DNA from: Nocardia cyriacigeorgica GUH-2
GTDB lineage: Bacteria > Actinomycetota > Actinomycetes > Mycobacteriales > Mycobacteriaceae
Assembly: GCF_000284035.1 (NCBI RefSeq)
Contig: NC_016887.1
Coordinates: 3,844,001-3,908,000, forward strand
Length of the DNA stretch: 64,000 bases
Direction: 5' to 3'
The position numbers were made by a program, and so were the translations under genes. The notes beneath the pieces are model-generated. The model saw only the letters and a program-made list of their open reading frames with translations. It was not told the origin of the DNA and made no database searches. This document shows, piece after piece, positions 16,510 through 23,865 of the stretch (position 1 is its first letter; every line of letters begins with the position of its first letter).

Positions 16510-18807
16510 CTACAGCGGTTTCCGGAGCGCCGCCACGAACATCGCGTCAGTGCCGTGGCGATGTGGCCAGAGCTGTGCGCCTGGGCCGGGGCCGAGATCC
16601 GGGACGCCGGGGACGAGTTCGCGGGTGTCGAGCTGGATGGCGCCGGTGCGGCGGGCGGCGTCGGCGACCACTGCCACCGTTTCAGGTAGGTGCGGTGAGC
16701 AGGTGGAGTAGACCACCACACCACCGGGGCGCAGCAGATCCCAGGCGGCGGCGAGCAATTCGCGTTGCAGGACAACCAGTTCGGCGACATCGGCCGGGGT
16801 GCGGCGCCAGCGGGCTTCGGGGCGGCGGCGTAGCGCGCCGAGGCCGGTGCAGGGGGCGTCGACCAGGATGCGGTCGTAGCCGGGCGTCAGGCCGCTGTCG
16901 CGACCGTCGGCGACGTGCACGGTGACCGGCATGCCCGCGGTGGCGGTGCGGACCAGTTCGGCGCGGTGCTCGGCCGGCTCCACAGCGTCCACCTGGAAGC
17001 CGTCGATGGCGGCCAGGGAGCCGAGCAGGGCCGCCTTGCCGCCGGGGCCGGCGCACAGATCGAGCCAGCGACCGTTGTCGGGGCCGTCGAGCGGGGCGCG
17101 GGTAAGCGCGAGGGCGACCAGCTGGCTGCCTTCGTCCTGGACCGCGGCCATACCCTCGCGCACCGGCTCGAGCTTGCCCGGATCACCGCCTTCGAGATAC
17201 ACCGCGTACGGCGACCAGCGACCCTCCTCACCACCGGTGACCAGGGCCAGTTCTTCGGCGGTGATATCGCCGGGCCGGGCCACCAGATGCACCGAGGGGC
17301 GCGCGTCATCCGCGGCCAGGGCGTCGCCCAGTTCGGCCGCGTCGGCGCCGAGCGCGTCGGCGAAGGCCTGCGCGATCCACGCTGGGTGCGCGTATTCGAA
17401 GGCCAGGTGGCCGACCGGGTCTCGTGGGGCGAGCAGCTCGACCCATTCGGCGGCGTCGCGCTCCCCCGCCCGCCGCAACACCGCGTTGACGAAACCGGCT
17501 TTGCCCGCACCGAATTCGGCCCGCGCCAACGCCACCGAGGTATCGACGGCGGCATGCGCGCCGATCCGGGTGCGCAGCAACTGATAGACGCCCAGCCGCA
17601 GGATGTCCAGCAGCGGACCGTCGATCTCCTCGACCGCCCGCCCGGCGCATTCGGCGATCACCGCATCCAGCACACCCTGCGCCCGGCAGGCGCCGTAACC
17701 GAGCTCGGTCGCCAGCGCCGCATCCCGCCCCTCGATCCGCCGCTCCCGCAGCAACCCCGGCAGCACCAGGTTCGCGTACGCATCACGTTCCCGCACCGCC
17801 CGCAACGTCTCCAGCGCAACCTCCCGCGCCGGATCAATCGACTTGTACCGCCGACCCCCGCGATCGCGGCCAGCCGCACCCGCCGCCCGGCGGTCGCCCG
17901 CCTGCGCACCACCGCGACCCGAGCCGCTCTCACCTCGACGATCCCCGGAGAGCTCACCGCCCGGCGACGCGCCGCGCCGGCCCGCACCTCGGCGATCACC
18001 GGTTTCCGACGCAGCCTGTCCGCGACCCGAACGACCCGTACGTGGGCCACCGCCGAACCGATCACTCGGCTCCGACGCTCCCCGCCCACGACTCGAACCG
18101 CCTCGACGATCGCCGGTGCGCTCACCGCGCTCCGACGCGCCGCGCTCCCGGCCAGAGCCGCCCGCACTTCGGCCGCCACCGAACCGGTCACCCGATTCCG
18201 GCGCTCCCAGCCCGCGGTCCGGGCCGCTTGCCGAACGACGGTCGCCGAACTCACCGAGTCCCGATGCGCGGGATCCGCGACCCGACCCACGGCGGTCACC
18301 GGAGTGCTCAGCGCCTTCCGAGGCGCGGTGGTAACGACCGGAATCTCCCGAGCGACGCCGGTCGTCGAACCTATCGCGGCCCTCCGGGGCCCGCTGGCTC
18401 CGGCCCGAGCCGCCTGACACTCGGCCGTCGCCGGAGCGCTCCCCACTGCGGCCGAACGAGTCCCGGTTCTCACCTGCACGGCGCGCTTGGCCGCCGGGCC
18501 GCTCGATGCCGGAGCCTCGAGCCGAACCGGATGTCGCGGATCGCTGGCCACGGCCGCCGCGCCCGCCCACGGACTCGTCACGGCCTCCGCGACCACCCGC
18601 AGTCTCGTCACGGCCCCGGCGACCACCCGCAGACTCATCGCGACCTCCGCGACCACCCGCAGACCCATCACGATCTCGGCGACCGCCCGCGGATTCGTCG
18701 CGGCCTCGGCGACCGCCCAAGGACTCGTCACGGCCTCCGCGACCGCCAACCGACTCATCGCGGCGTTCGTCGCTCGGGCGCCCGCGTTCTCGATCGTTGT
18801 CGCTCAT
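16510..18807 (-). CDS. rsmB: 16S rRNA m5C967 methyltransferase RsmB with a long RGG-rich N-terminal extension
   Basis: Transfers a methyl group from SAM to cytosine in 16S rRNA. The conserved enzyme occupies roughly residues 321-765: a NusB-like RNA-binding domain (REVALETLRAVRERDAYANL), then the SAM domain with LDLCAGPGGKAALL, DAPCTGLGALRRRPE (Cys653) and VVYSTCSPHLPE (Cys703, the expected nucleophile). The first 320 residues are low complexity, dominated by Arg, Gly, Ser and Asp with repeated RGGRDES-like units; mycobacterial orthologues have only a short basic stretch here. ATG at 18807 overlaps the fmt stop by 4 bases (ATGA), which fixes the start and places the extension inside the gene. 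It is the last gene of def-fmt-rsmB. Confidence 0.95.
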   Translation of the reverse strand: MSDNDRERGRPSDERRDESVGGRGGRDESLGGRRGRDESAGGRRDRDGSAGGRGGRDESAGGRRGRDETAGGRGGRDESVGGRGGRGQRSATSGSARGSGIERPGGQARRAGENRDSFGRSGERSGDGRVSGGSGRSQRAPEGRDRFDDRRRSGDSGRYHRASEGAEHSGDRRGSGRGSRASGLGEFGDRRSASGPDRGLGAPESGDRFGGGRSAGGSGRERGASERGERTGDRRGGSSRGRGASEPSDRFGGGPRTGRSGRGQAASETGDRRGAGRRGASPGGELSGDRRGESGSGRGGAQAGDRRAAGAAGRDRGGRRYKSIDPAREVALETLRAVRERDAYANLVLPGLLRERRIEGRDAALATELGYGACRAQGVLDAVIAECAGRAVEEIDGPLLDILRLGVYQLLRTRIGAHAAVDTSVALARAEFGAGKAGFVNAVLRRAGERDAAEWVELLAPRDPVGHLAFEYAHPAWIAQAFADALGADAAELGDALAADDARPSVHLVARPGDITAEELALVTGGEEGRWSPYAVYLEGGDPGKLEPVREGMAAVQDEGSQLVALALTRAPLDGPDNGRWLDLCAGPGGKAALLGSLAAIDGFQVDAVEPAEHRAELVRTATAGMPVTVHVADGRDSGLTPGYDRILVDAPCTGLGALRRRPEARWRRTPADVAELVVLQRELLAAAWDLLRPGGVVVYSTCSPHLPETVAVVADAARRTGAIQLDTRELVPGVPDLGPGPGAQLWPHRHGTDAMFVAALRKPL
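18575..18754 (-). repeat. Six tandem 30-bp units inside rsmB
   Basis: Six consecutive 30-base units, each differing at a few positions, encode a 10-residue unit of the type RDESxGGRGG (the x position varies, some units have R for G). A degenerate half-unit lies on each side. The unit length of 30 keeps the frame, so copy number can change without breaking rsmB. Confidence 0.8.
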
Positions 18808-19727
18808 TCGACCACCGCGCCCGGCTCGAGGCGGGCGCCGCGGGCCCAGTCGAGGGCGGACATCATGCGTTTGCCTTGGGGCTGAACCTGATTCAGGCGG
18901 ACGGCGGTCGTTGCGGTGCCGACGTAGACCCCGCTCTTGCGGACCTCGATATGCCGTTCGGGCAGCACGTCTTCGGCCATTTCCACCGGGCCCAGCTTGA
19001 GCCGGTTGCCCGCGACGACGGTCCACGCGCCGGGGGCCGGCGTGACGGCGCGGATGCGGCGGTTGATGGCGAGGGCGGGCTGATCCCAGCGGACCCGGGC
19101 CGCTTCGACCGACAGTTTCGGCGCGTACGACACGCCGTCGGTGGGCTGCGGAACCGCTTGCAGGGTCCCGTCTTCCACGCCGTCGAGGGTCTTCTCCAGC
19201 AGGGCAGCGCCGCTGTCGGCGAGCCGCTCCAGCAACTGTCCCGCGGTGTCGGTGACCGTGATCCGTTCGGTCACCACACCGAAGACAGGACCGGTGTCGA
19301 GCCCGGCCTCGATCTGGAAGGTCGACGCGCCGGTGATCTCATCGCCGGCATCGATGGCCGCCTGCACCGGCGCCGCACCGCGCCAGGCGGGCAGCAGCGA
19401 GAAATGCAGGTTGATCCAGCCGTAGGGCGGAATGTCGAGCACCTGCTGTGGTAGCAGCGCACCGTAGGCCACCACCGGGCAGCAGTCCGGCGCCAATTCG
19501 GTGAGCTGGGCGACGAATTCGGGGTCGGCGGGACGCGCGGGCGTGAGCACCGGGATGCCGTGCTCATCGGCCAGCTTGCCGACGGGTGAACGGGTGACCT
19601 TGCGGCCGCGACCGGCGACGGCGTCGGGCCGGGTGATCACCGCGACGACCTCGTGGCGCGCGGAGTCGATGAACCGCCGCAGCGACGGCACCGCGGGTTC
19701 GGGCGTACCCGCGAACACGATCCGCAT
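18804..19727 (-). CDS. fmt: Methionyl-tRNA formyltransferase
   Basis: Formylates Met-tRNAfMet using 10-formyl-tetrahydrofolate. The 307-residue protein starts MRIVFAGTPEPAVPSL. The folate-binding signature is seen at YGWINLHFSLLPAWRGAAPVQ, and DEITGASTFQIEAGLDTGP contains the catalytic Asp region. The C-terminal OB-like domain follows (INRRIRAVTPAPGAWTV). The ATG at 19727 overlaps the def stop by one base (TGATG), so def and fmt, which act on opposite ends of the formyl-Met cycle, are coupled. Confidence 0.97.
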   Translation of the reverse strand: MRIVFAGTPEPAVPSLRRFIDSARHEVVAVITRPDAVAGRGRKVTRSPVGKLADEHGIPVLTPARPADPEFVAQLTELAPDCCPVVAYGALLPQQVLDIPPYGWINLHFSLLPAWRGAAPVQAAIDAGDEITGASTFQIEAGLDTGPVFGVVTERITVTDTAGQLLERLADSGAALLEKTLDGVEDGTLQAVPQPTDGVSYAPKLSVEAARVRWDQPALAINRRIRAVTPAPGAWTVVAGNRLKLGPVEMAEDVLPERHIEVRKSGVYVGTATTAVRLNQVQPQGKRMMSALDWARGARLEPGAVVE

Positions 19728-20269
19728 CAGCGGCTCCGCTCGGCGACCGAGCGGCTGGGACGCACGGTGATGCCCGCGGCGAACCAATCCGATTCCCGGA
19801 TCGAGCGCATCGCGTCCTTGCGGTCGGCGGGCTCGAGCCGGTCGATGAACAGCACACCGTCGAGGTGATCGGTCTCATGCTGCACGCAGCGGGCCAGCAG
19901 CCCCTCGGCCTCGAACTCGACCGGCGCGCCGGTCATATCCACGCCGGTGGCCCGCACCCGCAGCGCCCGGCGGGTGTCGTAGCGCAGGCCGGGGATGGAC
20001 AGGCAGCCCTCCGGGCCGATCTGTTCCTCGTCGCCGAGCACGGTCCAGCTCGGGTTGACCAGGTGGCCGGCCGCGTCGCCGGTGTCGTAGACGAATACCC
20101 GCAGCCCCACCCCGATCTGCGGGGCGGCCATCCCGACCCCGCCGTCGTCGTGCATGGTCTCGGTGAGGTCGGTGACCAGCTGCCGCAGCTCACGATCGAA
20201 TTCGGTGACCTCCGCCGCGCGGGCTCGCAGGATGGGGTCGCCGAACAGGCGAACGGGCTGAATGGTCAC
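19727..20269 (-). CDS. def: Peptide deformylase
   Basis: A metallohydrolase that removes the formyl group from nascent proteins. All three motifs are present in the 180-residue protein: GVGMAAPQIG (motif I), EGCLSIPG (motif II, metal Cys) and QHETDHLDG (motif III, HExxH with both His ligands and the catalytic Glu). GTG at 20269 has GGGAG shortly upstream. It leads the def-fmt-rsmB operon. Confidence 0.97.
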   Translation of the reverse strand: MTIQPVRLFGDPILRARAAEVTEFDRELRQLVTDLTETMHDDGGVGMAAPQIGVGLRVFVYDTGDAAGHLVNPSWTVLGDEEQIGPEGCLSIPGLRYDTRRALRVRATGVDMTGAPVEFEAEGLLARCVQHETDHLDGVLFIDRLEPADRKDAMRSIRESDWFAAGITVRPSRSVAERSR

Positions 20270-20432
20270 GGCGGCTCCCGGGAGTACGGCGGAATGTCGG
20301 TCGTCCCATTCTAGAGAGCACGCCGGGCGGGCCGGAGATCCCGGATACCGGCACCGTTTGCTGGTACAAATCCGGTGCGGTCCGGGCGGGGTGTCGAGCC
20401 CTCCGTCCGGCCGTCCACCGGAGACCCAGCGC

Positions 20433-21458
20433 TCAGATATTGCCGCCGATGACGACCTGCGGAATGCCGGTGCCCAGCTGCACGGGCTCGCAGACGGGAG
20501 TGGGCGCCGTGGCCGGATCGAGAGCTTCCAGCAACAGTTGCATCACGAACGGGTCGTAGACCATGTGGAAGTGACCGGTCAGGTTGGCCGGGCAGCGATC
20601 CTGGATCACCACGTTCTCCGCGCCCGGGCCGCGCAGGGCGATGTTCTCGAACGGCTGGATCATCTCGTCGACGCGACTGCCGATGGTCACGTAGTGCACG
20701 CCCGGCACCGTGTCGCCGCCGGCGTTGAGTTCCAGCATGACCGGCGAACCCTGGGCCTGCTGGATCGCCGCCAGCGACGTCACCTGTGCGAAGGCCTCCA
20801 GCACGCCGGGGATGGCCTGGGCGATCGGCACCAGCCCGTACATCACCCCGCCGTAGCTGGGCGAGGCCAGCCCGACCCAGCGGCCCACGTTCTCGGCGCC
20901 GCCGAGCTTGTTGATGTAGTAGCGAGTGACGTTGGCGCCCTGCGAGAAACCGACCAGATCGACCTTCGCGGCGCCGGTCGCGGCGAGCACATCATCGACG
21001 AAGTCGCCGATCTGATGTGCACTCAACCGCAGGTCCTCGGTGCCGAAACTGACCGCACCCGGCTTACCGCCGTAGTTGAGCGCGAACACGCAGTACCCCT
21101 CGGCCGCCAGCAGCGGCGCGATGGCCGACCAGTCGGAGTAGGCGCTGGCGTCGGTGCCATGGGCCAGGATGACCGGCCGCGGATGGGCGGCCGTCGGCGT
21201 GCAGCCGAAATCGTTGGTGCCCTGCGGAACGGCATCCGGATGCGATTTCATGTACAAGGCGGCGGCCAGATGATCCGGTTGCGGCGGCGCCGAGGCGGTG
21301 GGCACCAGCGGCGGCCGATATCCGGGTGGCTGGGCCCCGGCCGACCCGGATAGCGCCGTCGCCGATCCGATGAGCACAGCGGCCGCCGCGAGGCCGGCGA
21401 GTGCGACGCGACCCCATTGTGATGTTCCCCGACCCCACAAACCCCGTGTTTGTTCCAT
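20433..21458 (-). CDS. Secreted alpha/beta-hydrolase (lipase/esterase)
   Basis: A 341-residue exported hydrolase. The N-terminus has a signal peptide (hydrophobic core VALAGLAAAAVLIGSATAL, likely cleavage after SAGAQ). The mature part has the oxyanion HG in PVILAHGTDAS, the nucleophile elbow GFSQG with the catalytic Ser, and a likely catalytic His in TGHFHMVYDP near the C-terminus. Conserved Cys residues (FGCTP, GYC, DRCP, PVCEP) suggest disulphides. It resembles actinobacterial EstB/triacylglycerol lipases acting on exogenous lipid (family knowledge). It is monocistronic, between def and padR. I see no ribosome-binding site at 21458; the next gene upstream is padR in the same direction. Confidence 0.87.
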   Translation of the reverse strand: MEQTRGLWGRGTSQWGRVALAGLAAAAVLIGSATALSGSAGAQPPGYRPPLVPTASAPPQPDHLAAALYMKSHPDAVPQGTNDFGCTPTAAHPRPVILAHGTDASAYSDWSAIAPLLAAEGYCVFALNYGGKPGAVSFGTEDLRLSAHQIGDFVDDVLAATGAAKVDLVGFSQGANVTRYYINKLGGAENVGRWVGLASPSYGGVMYGLVPIAQAIPGVLEAFAQVTSLAAIQQAQGSPVMLELNAGGDTVPGVHYVTIGSRVDEMIQPFENIALRGPGAENVVIQDRCPANLTGHFHMVYDPFVMQLLLEALDPATAPTPVCEPVQLGTGIPQVVIGGNI

Positions 21459-21520
21459 ATCACAATGATCTACCCTGTCCGCGCGAAAAGCGCGCCCTGG
21501 GCGGGGTATTCACCACCCCG

Positions 21521-22180
21521 TTATTTTTCGGGGGTCTCGTCGTCGGCCAGGATGCGGTAGAGCGAACGGCGGGCTTCGGTGAGCACCTCGGCCGCCTTGG
21601 CCGCCTGGTCCGGCGTACCGGCGGTAGCCACCTGCGCGACTGCGCCCATGAGCTGTCCGACGAGCGCGCGCAGGTCGATCGCTTGGGCGCCGACGTCCTG
21701 TTTGACGTCGGCCCACGGGTCGCCGAGCTCCTCGCGATGCTCCTCGACGTAGCCGGTGCCCGATTCGGTCAGTTTCGCGGTCTTGCGACCGGACACCTTC
21801 TCGATGAGCACCAGGCCCTCGTCTTCCAGCTGCGCCAGCGCGGGGTAGATGGATCCGGGGCTGGGACGCCACAGATCATCGCTGCGCTCGCGGATCTGCT
21901 GGATGAGTTCGTATCCGTGCATGGGCCGTTCGGTGAGCAGCAGCAGGATGGCAGCGCGGACGTCACCGCGCCTGCCACGCCCGCCGCGTCCACGTCCGCG
22001 GCCGAAACCCGGGCCGAAGCCGGGTCCGAAACCGGGACCGAAGCCCGGCCCGAATTCGGGACCCCAGCCGTGGCGTCCGCCGCGACGGAACTGTCCGCGC
22101 CGCGGCCCGAACTCCTCGAATCCTGGTCGCTGCCGACCGCCGTGCCGGCCATGCCCTCGGTGCATTTCTGTGTTTTCCAT
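21521..22180 (-). CDS. PadR-family transcriptional regulator with a GF/RG-rich N-terminus
   Basis: A 219-residue PadR repressor. The winged helix-turn-helix domain runs from about residue 76 (VRAAILLLLTERPMHGYELIQQI, then PSPGSIYPALAQLEDEGLV) and is followed by a coiled C-terminal dimerisation region. The first 70 residues are unusual: His/Arg-rich, then four to five copies of GFGP and an RGRGRGG stretch, predicted disordered. ATG at 22180 has a very strong AGGAGG 8 bases upstream. PadR proteins usually control an adjacent gene; the secreted lipase lies downstream and autoregulation is likely. Confidence 0.88.
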   Translation of the reverse strand: MENTEMHRGHGRHGGRQRPGFEEFGPRRGQFRRGGRHGWGPEFGPGFGPGFGPGFGPGFGRGRGRGGRGRRGDVRAAILLLLTERPMHGYELIQQIRERSDDLWRPSPGSIYPALAQLEDEGLVLIEKVSGRKTAKLTESGTGYVEEHREELGDPWADVKQDVGAQAIDLRALVGQLMGAVAQVATAGTPDQAAKAAEVLTEARRSLYRILADDETPEK

Positions 22181-22221
22181 GTCGAGCCTCCTCAGACTCC
22201 GATGTTGTTGAACACTATCAA

Positions 22222-22231
22222 CGATATATCG
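22222..22231. promoter_or_regulatory. Short palindrome upstream of padR
   Basis: CGATATATCG, 42 bases upstream of the padR ATG in a locally AT-rich stretch (ACTATCAACGATATATCGG). It is placed like a PadR autoregulatory operator. Confidence 0.35.
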
Positions 22232-22278
22232 GCAATCTATCCATGACAACCCCGAGCTCGAGATTTGCCGCACACCGC

Positions 22279-22306
22279 CGGCCTGCCCCCACCGAAAGGC
22301 AGGCCG
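22279..22306 (-). terminator. Hairpin terminator after the tetR gene
   Basis: A perfect 9-bp inverted repeat CGGCCTGCC / GGCAGGCCG with a 10-base loop, 14 bases beyond the stop codon at 22321. Confidence 0.6.
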
Positions 22307-22320
22307 ACGCCGTCGGACGC

Positions 22321-22899
22321 TCAGGCGGCGAGTGAGTCGATCCAGCGCGCCAGCCGGTCCCCCTCCACCTTCATCAGACTCGGATCGCGAAATGTGTTGG
22401 TGAGCAGGGAAATACCTTGATACGCGGCGATGAGCGCGACACCCAGCTCGGCCGCATCCTCCCGCCCCATCTCGGCGAACTGCCGTTGGCTCCAGTCCAC
22501 CAGCACCCGCATCGCGGCGGCGATCTCCGCGTCCAGCACGTCGGGCCGCTTGTCCATCTCGGAGGCGAGCGTGCCGAACGGGCAGCCGAACTGCGCCGCC
22601 TGATCGCGCAGGTCGACCCAGCCCGCGATCAGCCCCCGCAGCCGCTCCTGCGGAGCGCCGAGGCGATCGAGCTCCTCGAGCAGGTGCCCCAGCCTGCGCC
22701 GATGCGCCTCGACCGCCGCTTCGATCAGCTGATCTTTGGTTTTGAAGTAGTAGTACACGTTGCCAACCGGTACGTCGGCGACCTTCGCGATGTCGGCGAT
22801 GGTGGTCTTTTCCACGCCACGCTCATAGAAGACCTGGACGGCGGCATCCACCAAACGCTCCCGCTTCCCCGCCTTCACCGCAGGCTGTAAGTCAGTCAT
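22321..22899 (-). CDS. TetR-family repressor, divergent to an NmrA-like reductase
   Basis: A 192-residue TetR protein. The DNA-binding domain shows KRERLVDAAVQVFYERGVEKTTIADIAKVADVP with the recognition region VGNVYYYFKTKDQL. The C-terminal ligand domain has ASEMDKRPDVLDAEI, resembling regulators of the YxaF/LmrA type. ATG at 22899 has no Shine-Dalgarno; TAGAGT 7 bases upstream suggests a leaderless mRNA, and an operator copy overlaps the start. Two near-identical 20-bp sites in the intergenic region point to control of both itself and the divergent reductase. A redox-active or aromatic ligand would be typical. Confidence 0.92.
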   Translation of the reverse strand: MTDLQPAVKAGKRERLVDAAVQVFYERGVEKTTIADIAKVADVPVGNVYYYFKTKDQLIEAAVEAHRRRLGHLLEELDRLGAPQERLRGLIAGWVDLRDQAAQFGCPFGTLASEMDKRPDVLDAEIAAAMRVLVDWSQRQFAEMGREDAAELGVALIAAYQGISLLTNTFRDPSLMKVEGDRLARWIDSLAA

Positions 22900-22909
22900 A
22901 CAACTAACT
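22890..22909. promoter_or_regulatory. TetR operator copy 1
   Basis: AGTCAGTCATACAACTAACT overlaps the tetR start codon. It matches operator copy 2 at 18 of 20 positions and shares its inverted-repeat layout. Confidence 0.7.
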
Positions 22910-22912
22910 CTA
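22907..22912 (-). promoter_or_regulatory. Putative -10 element of the leaderless tetR promoter
   Basis: TAGAGT on the minus strand, 7 bases before the ATG at 22899. It overlaps operator copy 1, so bound repressor would block the polymerase. Confidence 0.45.
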
Positions 22913-22941
22913 GACAACGGCGCGACACCTCGGCTACGGTG

Positions 22942-22961
22942 AGTTAGTCATCCAACTAACT
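22942..22961. promoter_or_regulatory. TetR operator copy 2
   Basis: AGTTAGTCATCCAACTAACT is an inverted repeat with perfect 7-bp arms and a 6-base centre, 14 bases upstream of the reductase ATG. It is the best-formed operator in the window. Confidence 0.75.
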
Positions 22962-22974
22962 AAGGACTTACAAC

Positions 22975-23820
22975 ATGATCGTGGTTACCGGTGCAACCGG
23001 AAATGTCGGCACCCCGCTGGTCGGCGCCCTCGCGGCAGCCGGCGCGGAGGTGACGGCCGTATCGCGCAGTGTCGAGCCCGGCCAGTTCGGGCCGGACGTG
23101 CGCACCGCACAAGCGGATGTCACCGATCCGGAGCGCCTGCGGCCGATCGTCGACGGCGCCGAGGCCCTGTTCCTGCACGACACCGGCATGAGCGCACACC
23201 TGATGCGCCCGGCGGACATCCTCGATGTGGCCAAGGCCGGCGGTGTCCGGCGCGTGGTGCTGCTGTCGTCGCAGGGCGTGGTCACCCGGCCGGACTCGGT
23301 ATCGCACGGCGGTGTCGCGCGCGCCTTCGATGCGGCCGTGCGGCAGTCGGGCCTGGACTGGACCATCCTGCGGCCCGGCGCTTTTCACTCGAACGCGTAC
23401 GCGTGGTCGCCCATGGTGCGCGGTGCCCGGACGGTGACGGCGCCCTACGGTGACGTCGGCCTGCCGACCGTCGACCCGCGCGATATCGCCGAGGTCGCCG
23501 CGGCCGCCCTCCGCACCGACGAGCACGCCTGGCAGGTCTACACCCTCACCGGTCCCGAGCTCAGCACGCCGCGCCAGCGGACCGAAGCGCTGGCATCGGC
23601 CCTCGGCGAGCCGATCCGGTTCGTCGAACAGACCCGGGCGCAGGCACGGGAGCAGATGCTGGAGTTCATGCCCGAAGCGGTCGTGGAGACCACCCTCGAC
23701 ATCCTCGGCGCACCGACCGACGAGGAACTCCGGATCAGCACCGACGTGACGTCGGTGCTCGGGCGGCCGGCACGACCGTTCAAGGATTGGGCGCAGGCAC
23801 ATATCGCCGCGTTCCGCTGA
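22975..23820 (+). CDS. NmrA-like NAD(P)-dependent reductase under TetR control
   Basis: A 281-residue atypical SDR. MIVVTGATGNVGTPL is the dinucleotide-binding loop. VVLLSSQGVV and LDWTILRPGAFHSNAY are typical of the NmrA/azoreductase-like branch, and the C-terminus VLGRPARPFKDWAQ is shared with the paralogue at 6375-7181. AAGGA lies 8 bases before the ATG. Substrate is unknown. The divergent TetR with two shared operators suggests induction by a small molecule that the enzyme may detoxify (inference). Confidence 0.88.
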   Translation: MIVVTGATGNVGTPLVGALAAAGAEVTAVSRSVEPGQFGPDVRTAQADVTDPERLRPIVDGAEALFLHDTGMSAHLMRPADILDVAKAGGVRRVVLLSSQGVVTRPDSVSHGGVARAFDAAVRQSGLDWTILRPGAFHSNAYAWSPMVRGARTVTAPYGDVGLPTVDPRDIAEVAAAALRTDEHAWQVYTLTGPELSTPRQRTEALASALGEPIRFVEQTRAQAREQMLEFMPEAVVETTLDILGAPTDEELRISTDVTSVLGRPARPFKDWAQAHIAAFR

Positions 23821-23865
23821 GCCCGGGTCGCGCTTGTCATCCGGGCCGGGCCACGTCGGCGCAGG

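Noticed and set aside
16320..16790. 156-codon frame overlapping the rsmB 3' end
   Set aside because: Most of it is an rsmB shadow; only the short stretch at 16379-16452 is meaningful, as a decayed duplicate.
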